Shown in pieces: positions 1 through 6,780 of a stretch of DNA of 11,943 nucleotides (within the stretch, counting starts at the first letter, position 1; each line of letters starts with the position of its first letter). The translations under genes were made by a program, and so were the position numbers. This DNA comes from Candidatus Dadabacteria bacterium. GTDB taxonomy: Bacteria; Desulfobacterota_D; UBA1144; Nemesobacterales; CSP1-2. The stretch is taken from positions 1 to 11,943 of the forward strand of contig JAKEHC010000199.1 in NCBI GenBank assembly GCA_022615255.1, in the 5' to 3' direction. The notes beneath the pieces were generated by a model, which had not been told where the DNA came from, did no database searches, and worked only from the letters and a program-made list of their open reading frames with translations.

Positions 1-446
1 GCGTGGAGCTTGGCGCGGTAAGCGAAATTAGCCTCTTGCAAAGCCCGGCAGTCGTCTCTGCCTTAAATCCCCATGCTGGGGAAGCCGGGGCATTTGGAAA
101 TGAGGAGGCGATCCATATAACTCCTGCGATTAAAAGGGCTAGAGACATCGGGATAAATGTTACAGGGCCCATGCCAGCAGACACCTTATTTTATTACGCT
201 CTCCAGGGGAAATGGGATGTAGTTATTGTGATGTATCACGATCAGGGTTTAATCCCATTCAAGATGCTTTCTTTTGAAGATGGCGTGAATATAACGATTG
301 GTCTACCGATTATAAGGACATCTCCTGACCATGGTACAGCTTATGACATAGCGTGGAAGGGAAAAGCAAACCCTTCAAGCATGATCGCTGCGATAAACGT
401 AGCGGTCAGGCTTGTAAACAATAGAAGAAGACAGAGTATAAACTAG
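1..446 (+). CDS. pdxA: PdxA, 4-hydroxythreonine-4-phosphate dehydrogenase (3' part only)
   Basis: PdxA oxidises 4-phosphohydroxy-L-threonine with NAD(P)+, giving after decarboxylation the aminoketone that PdxJ condenses to pyridoxine phosphate; it is a cytoplasmic homodimer. The gene enters from the left edge, and about 147 C-terminal residues of a usual ~330 are present, so its start is outside the window. A GTG at position 3 is only an internal codon. Visible family motifs are LNPHAGEAGAFGNEE (about residues 21-35 of the fragment), MYHDQGLIPFK with a metal-binding His at 79, and SPDHGTAYDIA with a second metal-binding His at 110. These correspond to two of the three divalent-metal His ligands known in the family; the third lies upstream of the window. 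The frame is open to a TAG stop at 444-446. The stop overlaps that of the convergent sirtuin gene. Identification is secure. Confidence 0.95.
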   Translation, partial: VELGAVSEISLLQSPAVVSALNPHAGEAGAFGNEEAIHITPAIKRARDIGINVTGPMPADTLFYYALQGKWDVVIVMYHDQGLIPFKMLSFEDGVNITIGLPIIRTSPDHGTAYDIAWKGKANPSSMIAAINVAVRLVNNRRRQSIN

Positions 447-1174
447 ACGGTACTGCAAAGTGCCGGTAGTATCTCTCCGGATTTCCCCAAAATGCTTAAA
501 TCATAAAGTGATGAATTGGGGGTAGGCTCTATATTTACCTCAATTACAGTCTTTCCTGTATGCTTTGCAACAAGTCCGATTGATGCTGCGGGTTCTACCA
601 CGCCCGATGTGCCAACGATAAGCATTAACTGGCATTTGTCTATGGCAATAAGGATGTTGTCAATTACTGGCATCGGTATCATTTCTCCGAACCAAACTAC
701 ATTTGGGCGTCCATGCACACCGCAATTTTTACATTTTGGCGGTAGTTCGTTGAGTGGAACGTCATGATTTTCTTCTACAATACCACAACTTGCGCATCTT
801 ATCTGCCATAGATTTCCATGCATCTCAATAATGTTTCTGCTTCCGGCTAGTTGATGTAGACCATCGATATTTTGCGTTATAAGGGTAAAATTGGGTTTCC
901 CGTTTTCTAGGTTAACGAGCGCATAATGACCTGGATTTGGCTTTGCTTCTTTTGATAAGCCCCTTCTCCATTCGTACCATTCCCAAACAAGTTTCGGGTC
1001 TCTTTGAAACGCCTCCAGAGTAGCAAGCTCTTCTGCTCGAAATTTTCTCCAAAGTCCGTCCTCTCCTCGAAAGGTTGGAATTCCGCTTTCTTGAGAAATA
1101 CCAGCCCCGGTAAGGACGAGGATGTCCGATGTCTTTTCTATTATTGCTTTGGCTTCTTTAATTTGATCTTCCAT
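443..1174 (-). CDS. cobB: NAD-dependent protein deacylase, sirtuin class III (SIR2/CobB)
   Basis: Sirtuins remove acyl groups from lysines using NAD+, releasing nicotinamide and O-acyl-ADP-ribose. This 243-aa protein has the full core. GAGIS (23-27) and GIPTFR (31-36) belong to the Rossmann NAD site, and TQNIDGLH lies at 100-107. The catalytic His is at 119 in EMHG. A zinc ribbon is formed by Cys127/Cys130 and Cys148/Cys151, followed by GTSGVVEPAA near 188-197. Tyr67 and Arg70 (in WYEWRR) match the Tyr-X-X-Arg pair that in SIRT5 and E. coli CobB binds negatively charged acyl groups, so desuccinylase as well as deacetylase activity is likely. An in-frame ATG 15 codons upstream (1219) would add a Lys/Ile-rich leader not typical of the family, so I chose the ATG at 1174; neither start has a strong ribosome site. 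No terminator fits between this gene and pdxA. CobB is the nearest well-known name; orthology is not proven. Confidence 0.93.
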   Translation of the reverse strand: MEDQIKEAKAIIEKTSDILVLTGAGISQESGIPTFRGEDGLWRKFRAEELATLEAFQRDPKLVWEWYEWRRGLSKEAKPNPGHYALVNLENGKPNFTLITQNIDGLHQLAGSRNIIEMHGNLWQIRCASCGIVEENHDVPLNELPPKCKNCGVHGRPNVVWFGEMIPMPVIDNILIAIDKCQLMLIVGTSGVVEPAASIGLVAKHTGKTVIEVNIEPTPNSSLYDLSILGKSGEILPALCSTV

Positions 1175-1402
1175 TTTTATCTTTATGATTAATTGATAAC
1201 GGATTAAATCTAACTTCATAAGTTCTCGTTAGCAACATGGCAGCAGTTAAAAGTTCGTGGAGAGGCAAAAACTTTTTATATGAGTCTTGATTTTCAATCG
1301 ATTAAATATAAACAACACACATCTAGACTTTAAAATAACAGCTATTGCTCATGTCGTATCCATTATAATCAGAATTGAGCTTTTAATCTTGAGCGCTTTT
1401 TA

Positions 1403-1432
1403 TTGACTTTACTCTTTGGTATGTCCTATAAT
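1403..1432 (+). promoter_or_regulatory. Strong sigma70-type promoter for the 139-aa orphan gene
   Basis: TTGACT (1403-1408) and a perfect TATAAT (1427-1432) are separated by 18 bp, five of six and six of six matches to the sigma70 consensus. The -10 box lies 31 bp before the ATG of the downstream gene, giving a short leader with a good Shine-Dalgarno. It is the best-matching promoter I see in the window. An imperfect direct repeat (TGAGC followed by a T-rich run, at about 1376 and again at about 1390) lies just upstream of and into the -35 box and could be a regulatory site. Confidence 0.7.
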
Positions 1433-1463
1433 AACTCGTATCAAAATTTAAAGGAGAAGCCAG

Positions 1464-1883
1464 ATGCCTGTTAGACTTACTAATATTGAAAACCTGCAAC
1501 AAATTGAAGCTGTAGTCAGTGGCCCTGATAATGCAAATCGATTATTTATTGTAACTGGCGTAGCACCTGCCAATTTGTCTGCATTACATAACCAAACTCA
1601 AAAAGAAACTTTTACATTCTTGATTGGCCCTATCTTAACGCGGCGCCAATTTGTCAAGGCAATTGCGACAGCATCCTTAAATAGGGTTTTTCTATTTGCC
1701 CCCTCTGCACCTACTTCCATTAGTAATAGTTGGTTAGTTAGTTTTGTTGACGCTGATTGGGATGATGAATCTGGACAAGTAGAAGTTAGATTTGAGGTGT
1801 CTGTAAGTTCCGGACCAAATACTACTTCTACTGTCACAGGCGTCTCTTTTCAGGCAACGATACTTGCTGAGATAGGGAGTTGA
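1464..1883 (+). CDS. Hypothetical protein, 139 aa, beta-rich, no recognised family
   Basis: I do not recognise this protein. Translation is well supported. AAGGAG at 1451-1456 lies 7 bases before the ATG, and a near-consensus promoter lies upstream. The product has no signal peptide, membrane segment or cysteine, so a soluble cytoplasmic protein is likely. Residues 14-35, 47-57 and 74-80 look like beta-strands. An acidic turn, DADWDDESG (96-104), leads into two long alternating strands (105-116 and 123-136) joined by a Ser/Thr/Asn-rich turn. There are tryptophans at 90 and 99 and an RRQFVKAIATA helix-like stretch near 60-70. Base composition is like that of its neighbours, and no mobile element is adjacent. 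It stands alone, with 289 bp upstream and 260 bp downstream of non-coding DNA, so it is probably a single-gene transcript. Function is unknown. Confidence 0.8.
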   Translation: MPVRLTNIENLQQIEAVVSGPDNANRLFIVTGVAPANLSALHNQTQKETFTFLIGPILTRRQFVKAIATASLNRVFLFAPSAPTSISNSWLVSFVDADWDDESGQVEVRFEVSVSSGPNTTSTVTGVSFQATILAEIGS

Positions 1884-2143
1884 GAACATATTTGTTGTAT
1901 CCTGTTTTATATATAGACCAGGGATCCACATGCCATGGTTTCAGAAAACTCTAGGAGTTGAAGTTAATAACCAGTTTTGAAAAATCGATATTAACAAATA
2001 GGGTTCCTAACTCTTCGGTTTAATATCATGAAGGCATAGGTTTTATGCTGAGAATTATACATCCTGTCTTTCTTATTTATTACTCCTAATCTATAAAGGC
2101 GGATGAGAATTGTGAAAACAAGAAGTCCCTCGGTTGAAATTAC
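1884..2143. other. Non-coding gap between orphan gene and M28 peptidase
   Basis: I see no convincing gene in these 260 bp. The stretch carries an inverted repeat AACTC-TAG-GAGTT (1947-1959), then GTTAATA (1963-1969) facing TATTAAC (1989-1995) across 19 bases, then another AACTC at 2009-2013, so the transcript could fold in alternative ways. A TATAAA at 2092-2097 could be a -10 box for the peptidase gene, but the -35 position is poor. No GC-rich stem with a T-run, as expected for an intrinsic terminator, is visible. Confidence 0.4.
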
Positions 2144-3193
2144 ATGAGTCTCGTGCTAAAAAGACTTAGATTTCGACGACGATTCTTGTACTATATATTG
2201 GGATTACTGATTTTCTTAGCAGTTTCAGGAACTTATAACATGATAGGAAGCCGTGGAATATCAATAAGCATGCCTGGGCGTTCATTCTCAGGTCCGTTTC
2301 TTTCTCTTAATGAGGATGAGCTGGAAATCCAAAACCGTCTAAAGAGGCATGTAGAGATGCTTGCTGGGGAAATCGGGGAGCGTAACCTCTGGTGGTACGA
2401 GAACCTTGAGGCGGCGGCTGGTTATATAGAGAACACCTTTCGAGAATTAAACTACAAGGTGGCAGTTCAGGATTTTAAGGTTGAGGGTAAGATTGTAAAG
2501 AATATCGAGGTCGAGATTTTAGGCAAATTCATTCCGGATGAAATCATTATCGTTGGCGCACACTATGATTCGGCTCTTGGCTCCCCTGGTGCGAATGACA
2601 ATGCCACGGGCGTTGCCGCGATATTCGAGTTTGCCCGCCTTCTTAGAGGACAGAGCCTTATGCGGACAGTGCGCCTAGTAGCATTTGCCAACGAAGAGCC
2701 TCCTTTTTTTCAGACCGATAATATGGGGAGTCTTGTATACGCACAGCGCGCTCGCAAGCGTGCAGAAAATGTAGTAGCTATGTTTTCAATAGAAACTATT
2801 GGTTATTACTCTGATGCAAAAGGTAGCCAGCGTTATCCTTTTCCTTTTGGTTTCTTTTATCCCGACACTGGAGATTTTATAGGCTTCGTGGGAAATACTC
2901 ATTCACGAAACCTTGTTCATCAAAGCATTGCCTCTTTCCGTAAACATGCAAAATTTCCTTCTCAAGGTACTGCCGCTCCTGGCTGGTTAAAAGGGGTAGG
3001 TTGGTCAGATCAGTGGTCTTTTTGGAAGGAATGTTATCCTGGCGTTATGATCACTGATACAGCACCATTTAGGTATCCGTATTATCACACTAAGTGGGAT
3101 ACCCCTGATAAGATAGATTACCCACGTACGGCTAGGGTTGTCGCCGTTCTTTCCCAGGTCATAATTGATTTAGCTGATAATAGGCTAAAGTAA
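2144..3193 (+). CDS. Membrane-anchored M28-family zinc peptidase
   Basis: M28 enzymes are two-zinc exopeptidases (aminopeptidases) and relatives. The 349-aa protein begins with a basic stretch (KRLRFRRR), one hydrophobic segment at about 14-29 and no clear cleavage site, so it is probably anchored in the inner membrane with the enzyme domain in the periplasm. The metal site is complete: His140 in GAHYDS, Asp152 in GANDNATG, Glu184/Glu185 in ANEEPP (general base and zinc ligand), Glu217 in SIETIGYYSD where many relatives have Asp, and His315 in YYHTKWDTPDKIDY. SDQWSFW at about 288-294 is another family motif. An in-frame TGA at 2135-2137 makes ATG 2144 the first usable start. The Shine-Dalgarno is weak, suggesting low expression. 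The natural substrate cannot be told from sequence; a related cyclase-like activity is less likely. Confidence 0.9.
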   Translation: MSLVLKRLRFRRRFLYYILGLLIFLAVSGTYNMIGSRGISISMPGRSFSGPFLSLNEDELEIQNRLKRHVEMLAGEIGERNLWWYENLEAAAGYIENTFRELNYKVAVQDFKVEGKIVKNIEVEILGKFIPDEIIIVGAHYDSALGSPGANDNATGVAAIFEFARLLRGQSLMRTVRLVAFANEEPPFFQTDNMGSLVYAQRARKRAENVVAMFSIETIGYYSDAKGSQRYPFPFGFFYPDTGDFIGFVGNTHSRNLVHQSIASFRKHAKFPSQGTAAPGWLKGVGWSDQWSFWKECYPGVMITDTAPFRYPYYHTKWDTPDKIDYPRTARVVAVLSQVIIDLADNRLK

Positions 3194-3290
3194 GAACACT
3201 ATTTTGAATGCGGGATAATTTTTATTAGATTTATATTTGCTTAAGTACGAGTAGGCTTAGTAAATAATTATACTGGAACTGAAGCTACAC

Positions 3291-3998
3291 ATGCCCGGAC
3301 GGTTTAGTCAAACAACTGAACTTGAAGTTTTAAAGGATCGTTTTAGATTCCCTTCAAACGGTATTACTCTTAATCCAAGATATAACATAGCACCTGGTCA
3401 GTTATCTCCGATAGTCATAAAGGATGGTGGGAATAACCTAAAGATGATGAGATGGGGACTCGTGCCATCTTGGGCAAAGGATGCTTCTATAGGGTATAAG
3501 ATGATAAACGCCAGGGCTGAAACCCTAACGCAAAAACCGAGCTTCAAAAATTCTTTTAAAGAGAGACGATGCTTAGTTATAGCAGATGGTTTCTACGAAT
3601 GGGAAAAAAGTGAGAAGAAGGTATTTAAGATACCTTACAGGTTTGTTTTAAGGAGCCGCGAGCCCTTTGCTTTTGCGGGGCTGTGGGATAGCTGGAAAGC
3701 GCCTGACGGAAGTATTCTACTATCCTTTACCATTATTACGATAGAACCGAACGATTTAATGAAACCAATTCATGATCGTATGCCGGTTCTTTTAAAACAA
3801 TCAGATGAGGATATCTGGCTTGACAACGATTTCAGGGATGTCGAAAAGCTCTTCCCCCTTTTAGCACCTTATCCTTCTCAGATGATGGAGGCGTATGAGG
3901 TTTCTACCTTGGTTAATTCTCCAAAAAACGATACTCCCGAGTGCGTTAAGCCCAAAAAGAGTGTAAAGGAATCAGGCTTGTTGTCTTTCCGTTTATAG
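3291..3998 (+). CDS. yedK: SRAP-domain protein (YedK/HMCES family) with Cys2 replaced by Pro
   Basis: SRAP proteins bind abasic sites in single-stranded DNA. In YedK and HMCES the N-terminal Cys2, exposed after Met removal, forms a thiazolidine crosslink that shields the lesion. This 235-aa protein spans the whole domain. It has GRF (3-5), RYNIAPGQ (30-37), RWGLVPSWAKD (54-64), MINARAET with Asn73/Arg75 (71-78), RRCLVIADGFYEW with Glu103 (92-104), FAGLWDSW (128-135) and HDRMPV with His161 (161-166). These match the known DNA-binding and catalytic positions. The exception is residue 2, which is Pro (codon CCC) instead of the catalytic Cys. An in-frame stop 10 codons upstream, with no ATG, GTG or TTG between, leaves this ATG as the only good start, so the change is not a start-site error. 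It lies 97 bp after the M28 gene and may be separately transcribed. Family assignment is secure; the activity is open. Confidence 0.93.
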   Translation: MPGRFSQTTELEVLKDRFRFPSNGITLNPRYNIAPGQLSPIVIKDGGNNLKMMRWGLVPSWAKDASIGYKMINARAETLTQKPSFKNSFKERRCLVIADGFYEWEKSEKKVFKIPYRFVLRSREPFAFAGLWDSWKAPDGSILLSFTIITIEPNDLMKPIHDRMPVLLKQSDEDIWLDNDFRDVEKLFPLLAPYPSQMMEAYEVSTLVNSPKNDTPECVKPKKSVKESGLLSFRL

Positions 3999-4124
3999 AC
4001 AGCCTTTTCCAAAACCTTTGGATATTAATTATATTAGTTTTAATAGTTTTCTTAATCACCAAGGGAGTCGGGTTTTCTACCCTCTCAATAACGTCAATCT
4101 TTACTTAAGTTTAGCCGCGAACCC

Positions 4125-4147
4125 ATTGTCAGACTTTTCTTGACAAT
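4125..4147. repeat. Inverted repeat overlapping the nuo -35 box (candidate operator)
   Basis: ATTGTCA (4125-4131) and TGACAAT (4141-4147) are perfect 7-bp complements separated by 9 bases. The right arm contains most of the TTGACA -35 hexamer, so a dimeric regulator bound here would compete with RNA polymerase. It could also be a weak hairpin, but the stem is AT-rich and lacks a following T-run, which argues against a terminator. Confidence 0.45.
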
Positions 4148-4167
4148 CTTCTTATATCAAATAACCT
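4140..4167 (+). promoter_or_regulatory. Candidate nuoABCD promoter
   Basis: A perfect TTGACA -35 box (4140-4145) is followed after 16 bp by a weak -10-like TAACCT (4162-4167). An alternative TAATAT (4167-4172) matches better but sits 21 bp away. Either would start the transcript within a few bases of the nuoA ATG at 4178, so the first gene may be read from a leaderless or nearly leaderless mRNA. The weak -10 suggests dependence on an activator. Confidence 0.4.
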
Positions 4168-4177
4168 AATATAAGGG

Positions 4178-4534
4178 ATGCTTATAGATTATGTTCCGAT
4201 ATTAATTATATTGATCTTCTCCATGCTCCTTGCAGGGGGGCTTCTTCTAATTTCTAATTTTCTAGGACCGAGGAGGTATTCAAAGAAGAAGCTTGCTCCT
4301 TATGAATGTGGTGTGACACCTGTAGGCGATGCAAGGGAGAAGTTTTCAGTAAAGTATTATTTGGTTGCCGCACTCTTTATCCTTTTTGATGTCGAAGCTG
4401 TATTTCTATTTGCCTGGGCAGTTGTATTTAAAAAATTAGGCGTTCTTGCATTTGTTGAGATTATAGCCTTTTTTATAGTTATACTAGGAGGCTATTTCTA
4501 CGTTTTGAAAAAAGGGGCGTTAGAATGGGATTAA
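4178..4534 (+). CDS. nuoA: NADH-quinone oxidoreductase subunit A (NuoA)
   Basis: NuoA is a small inner-membrane subunit of complex I close to the quinone cavity. The 118-aa protein has three membrane segments (about 6-28, 60-84 and 90-110). The conserved loop GPRR...PYECG carries Cys44 between helices 1 and 2, and FDVE (70-73) holds the conserved acidic residues of helix 2. Length and order match the family. TAA in frame at 4172-4174 makes ATG 4178 the earliest start. The purine run AAGGG touches the start codon with no spacer, which is unusual beside the well-spaced AAGGGG sites of nuoB and nuoC. The last 10 bases overlap nuoB. Confidence 0.96.
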   Translation: MLIDYVPILIILIFSMLLAGGLLLISNFLGPRRYSKKKLAPYECGVTPVGDAREKFSVKYYLVAALFILFDVEAVFLFAWAVVFKKLGVLAFVEIIAFFIVILGGYFYVLKKGALEWD

Positions 4535-5010
4535 ATGCGAATCCATTACTCGGAGGAGACGGTTTTATCACGACAAAACTCGGTGAATTTGCAAACTGGG
4601 CACGGAAAAACAGTCTTTGGCCAATGCCATTCGGGACTGCCTGCTGCGCGATTGAAATGATGGGAGTATTTGCATCCAGGTTTGATCTTTCAAGGTTCGG
4701 AGCAGAGGTAGTGAGATTCTCACCCAGGCAGGCAGACCTTATGATAGTCTCGGGGACTATAACCTATAAAATGGCTTCTGTATGCAGAAAGATATATGAC
4801 CAGATGCCCGAGCCTAAATGGGTAATTGCAATGGGCTCTTGTACATGCGGTGGCGGTCCCTTTGATAGTTATGCCGTTGTTCAGGGGATTGATGAGTTCC
4901 TACCTGTAGATGTATATGTGGGTGGATGCCCTCCCAGACCCGAAGCGTTAATTGATGCAGTTATGAAGATACAAAAGAAGATTGAAATGCAAGGGGCGCC
5001 CATTGTATGA
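4525..5010 (+). CDS. nuoB: NADH-quinone oxidoreductase subunit B (NuoB)
   Basis: NuoB carries the terminal 4Fe-4S cluster N2, which passes electrons to quinone at its interface with NuoD. The 161-aa product has all four cluster ligands: Cys40 and Cys41 in FGTACCAIEMM, Cys106 in MGSCTCGGG, and Cys135 in VGGCPPRPE. The spacing is the same as in the structurally known Thermus Nqo6. RFSPRQAD (64-71) is also typical. It begins inside the nuoA tail (10-base overlap) with AAGGGG at 4512-4517, 7 bases before the ATG. It ends in an ATGA overlap with nuoC, so translation of the three genes is probably coupled. Cytoplasmic, peripheral arm of the complex. Confidence 0.97.
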   Translation: MGLNANPLLGGDGFITTKLGEFANWARKNSLWPMPFGTACCAIEMMGVFASRFDLSRFGAEVVRFSPRQADLMIVSGTITYKMASVCRKIYDQMPEPKWVIAMGSCTCGGGPFDSYAVVQGIDEFLPVDVYVGGCPPRPEALIDAVMKIQKKIEMQGAPIV

Positions 5011-5537
5011 TCCTCGATTTACAGTCCGTAAGCGATTCTGTAGACGCTAACTTTCCTGATACAATTTTAGACATTAAAAGCTTCAGAAATGAAACTACAC
5101 TTCTAATTAAAAAAGAGGGAATCCGAGAGGTTTGTCGGTATCTTAAAAACGATCTAGATTTTAAATTCATCGTAGATGTTACCGCTGTTGACTATTTAGG
5201 AATGAAAACGCCGCGCTTTGAAGTCATCTACTATCTTCACAGGTTTGGTTCAGAGTTTAGTGAAAATGTAAGGATTCGATTAAAAGTCGAAGTCCCCGAA
5301 GTAGATCTGAGGGTGTTATCTGTAACGCCTGTCTGGACCGGTGCAAACTGGCTTGAACGTGAGGTTTATGATCTCTTTGGCATAGAATTTATCGGGCATC
5401 CCGATTTAAGGAGGATCCTAATGCCTGAGGAATATGACGCCCATCCTTTAAGAAAGGATTTTGACGTCAGGGACCGAGAAGCCTCGAAGCGTTGTTTTGA
5501 AAGGGAATTAAAAGAGGGTGAAGATGGAGCGAGTTGA
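5007..5537 (+). CDS. nuoC: NADH-quinone oxidoreductase subunit C (NuoC)
   Basis: NuoC (30-kDa subunit homologue) is a cluster-free peripheral-arm subunit that stabilises NuoB/NuoD. The 176-aa protein carries the family signature at 117-142, from LEREVYDLFGIEF through GHPDLRRILMP, followed by HPLRKDF (146-152). It is a separate gene, not fused to nuoD as in E. coli. The ATG overlaps the nuoB stop as ATGA, and AAGGGG at 4991-4996 lies 10 bases upstream, the same octamer AAGGGGCG that precedes nuoB. The last 14 bases overlap nuoD. The C-terminus after residue 155 is charged and probably flexible. Confidence 0.96.
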   Translation: MILDLQSVSDSVDANFPDTILDIKSFRNETTLLIKKEGIREVCRYLKNDLDFKFIVDVTAVDYLGMKTPRFEVIYYLHRFGSEFSENVRIRLKVEVPEVDLRVLSVTPVWTGANWLEREVYDLFGIEFIGHPDLRRILMPEEYDAHPLRKDFDVRDREASKRCFERELKEGEDGAS

Positions 5538-6747
5538 GTTTATTACGGATAGATCAGACGAACCTCTAGGAATGCGAACTGAGACCCTTATGCTTAACAT
5601 GGGTCCTCAGCATCCCTCCACTCACGGTGTTCTGCGTGTAGTGCTTCACCTAGACGGCGAGGTTGTAGTAAATGCCATTCCATATATTGGTTATCTTCAT
5701 CGAGGCATCGAGAAGCTATGTGAGAATATTACATACCAGCAGTGTATTCCATATACGGATAGAATGGATTACGTCGCATCAATCTGTAACAACATAGGGT
5801 TTATACTTGCGGTTGAAAAACTCCTCGGGATTCAGAATGAAATACCGAAAAGGGCTAAGGTAGCCGAAGTTATTTTATTTGAGCTAGGTAGAATAGAATC
5901 ACATCTTATCGGCATTGGAACAAACGCTTTAGACCTAGGGGCTATGAGTGCGTTCCTATACTGCTTTAAAGAGCGAGAAAGGATTTATGATATACTCGAA
6001 ACGGTTTGCGGAGCAAGATTGACTACCTCATATCCCAGGGTCGGTGGGCTGCCAGAAGACCTGCCTGAGAACTTCGACGAAGCAATACGAAATTTTTTGA
6101 GGGTTTTTCCAAAGACCTTTTCAGAGGTTGATAAGCTTCTTACAAGGAACCGTATCTGGGTAGAAAGGACAAAGGGCGTCGCTTATATAAGCGCTGACGA
6201 TGCAGTTGATTTAGGACTCACAGGTCCGGCGCTTAGAGGAAGCGGTGTTCCTTATGATGTTAGGAAAGCAATTCCGTACTTGGGGTATGAAGCTTATGAT
6301 TTTGAAATCCCTGTCTCTCATGACTGTGATGCCTATGCACGTTATCTGTGTAGATTAGAAGAGATGCGTCAAAGCCTACATATTATTGAGCAGGCAATTA
6401 ATAACCTTCCAGACGGCCCTTATATAGCAGATTTACCCGAAGTCGTCCTTCCGAGAAAAGAACTCGTGTACACAAGGATGGAGTCTCTCATTAGGCACTT
6501 TGTGATTGTATATGAAGGGTTTAAAACCCCTCCCGGCGAGATTTATCAAGCTGTTGAAAATCCAAAAGGTGAGTTAGGATATTACATCGTGAGCGATGGC
6601 TCCGGAAAGCCATATAGGATGAGAGTTAGGGGACCCTCTTTTATAAACCTTCAGGCGCTTCCTAAAATGGTTGAAGGAAGACTACTTGCCGATGTAATCG
6701 CGGCAATTGGAAGCATTGACATAGTTCTTGGAGAAGTTGATAGGTAA
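5524..6747 (+). CDS. nuoD: NADH-quinone oxidoreductase subunit D (NuoD)
   Basis: NuoD (49-kDa homologue, related to the large subunit of NiFe hydrogenases) forms the quinone-reduction site with NuoB. The 407-aa product has MGPQHPSTHGVLR (26-38) with quinone-site His34, GYLHRGIEK (56-64), and YTDRMDYV with the quinone-site Tyr83. The family C-terminus ends in SIDIVLGEVDR. A GTG two codons earlier (5518) is possible, but GAGG at 5514-5517 sits 6 bases before ATG 5524, so I chose the ATG. Upstream it overlaps nuoC by 14 bases. Downstream there is no nuoE or later subunit. The next gene, lolA, is on the other strand after 33 bp, so this operon stops at nuoD. Confidence 0.96.
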   Translation: MERVEFITDRSDEPLGMRTETLMLNMGPQHPSTHGVLRVVLHLDGEVVVNAIPYIGYLHRGIEKLCENITYQQCIPYTDRMDYVASICNNIGFILAVEKLLGIQNEIPKRAKVAEVILFELGRIESHLIGIGTNALDLGAMSAFLYCFKERERIYDILETVCGARLTTSYPRVGGLPEDLPENFDEAIRNFLRVFPKTFSEVDKLLTRNRIWVERTKGVAYISADDAVDLGLTGPALRGSGVPYDVRKAIPYLGYEAYDFEIPVSHDCDAYARYLCRLEEMRQSLHIIEQAINNLPDGPYIADLPEVVLPRKELVYTRMESLIRHFVIVYEGFKTPPGEIYQAVENPKGELGYYIVSDGSGKPYRMRVRGPSFINLQALPKMVEGRLLADVIAAIGSIDIVLGEVDR

Positions 6748-6759
6748 GTAAATTTACTT
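6746..6759. repeat. Perfect 14-bp palindrome at the nuoD end
   Basis: AAGTAAATTTACTT is fully self-complementary and covers the last two bases of the nuoD TAA stop. It lies in the 33-bp gap between convergent nuoD and lolA. It could act as a weak bidirectional hairpin ending both transcripts. The stem is AT-rich and there is no clean T-run, so termination is a guess. Confidence 0.3.
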
Positions 6760-6780
6760 CTTATTGCTTCAAATCTTCTG

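Noticed and set aside
1598..1837. Open frame antisense to the orphan 139-aa gene
   Set aside because: It lies entirely inside the sense gene, which has a clear promoter and ribosome site. The antisense frame has neither.
2789..2803. Glu217 in place of the usual zinc-binding Asp in the M28 peptidase as a sign of inactivity
   Set aside because: Glu at this position, followed by the same IGYYSD context, is a familiar variant within M28 and can still coordinate zinc. All other ligands are present.
3285..3300. Idea that the SRAP Pro2 comes from a wrong start or a frameshift
   Set aside because: The frame has a stop 10 codons upstream with no ATG, GTG or TTG between, and GRF follows directly in frame. 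Restoring Cys would need at least two substitutions in the codon (CCC to TGC).
4009..4021. CCAAA-ACC-TTTGG hairpin after the SRAP gene as an intrinsic terminator
   Set aside because: It is a short AT-rich 5-bp stem with no T-run after it, too weak to call.
5518..5523. GTG start two codons upstream for nuoD
   Set aside because: The Shine-Dalgarno GAGG ends immediately before this GTG, so it can serve only the ATG at 5524.
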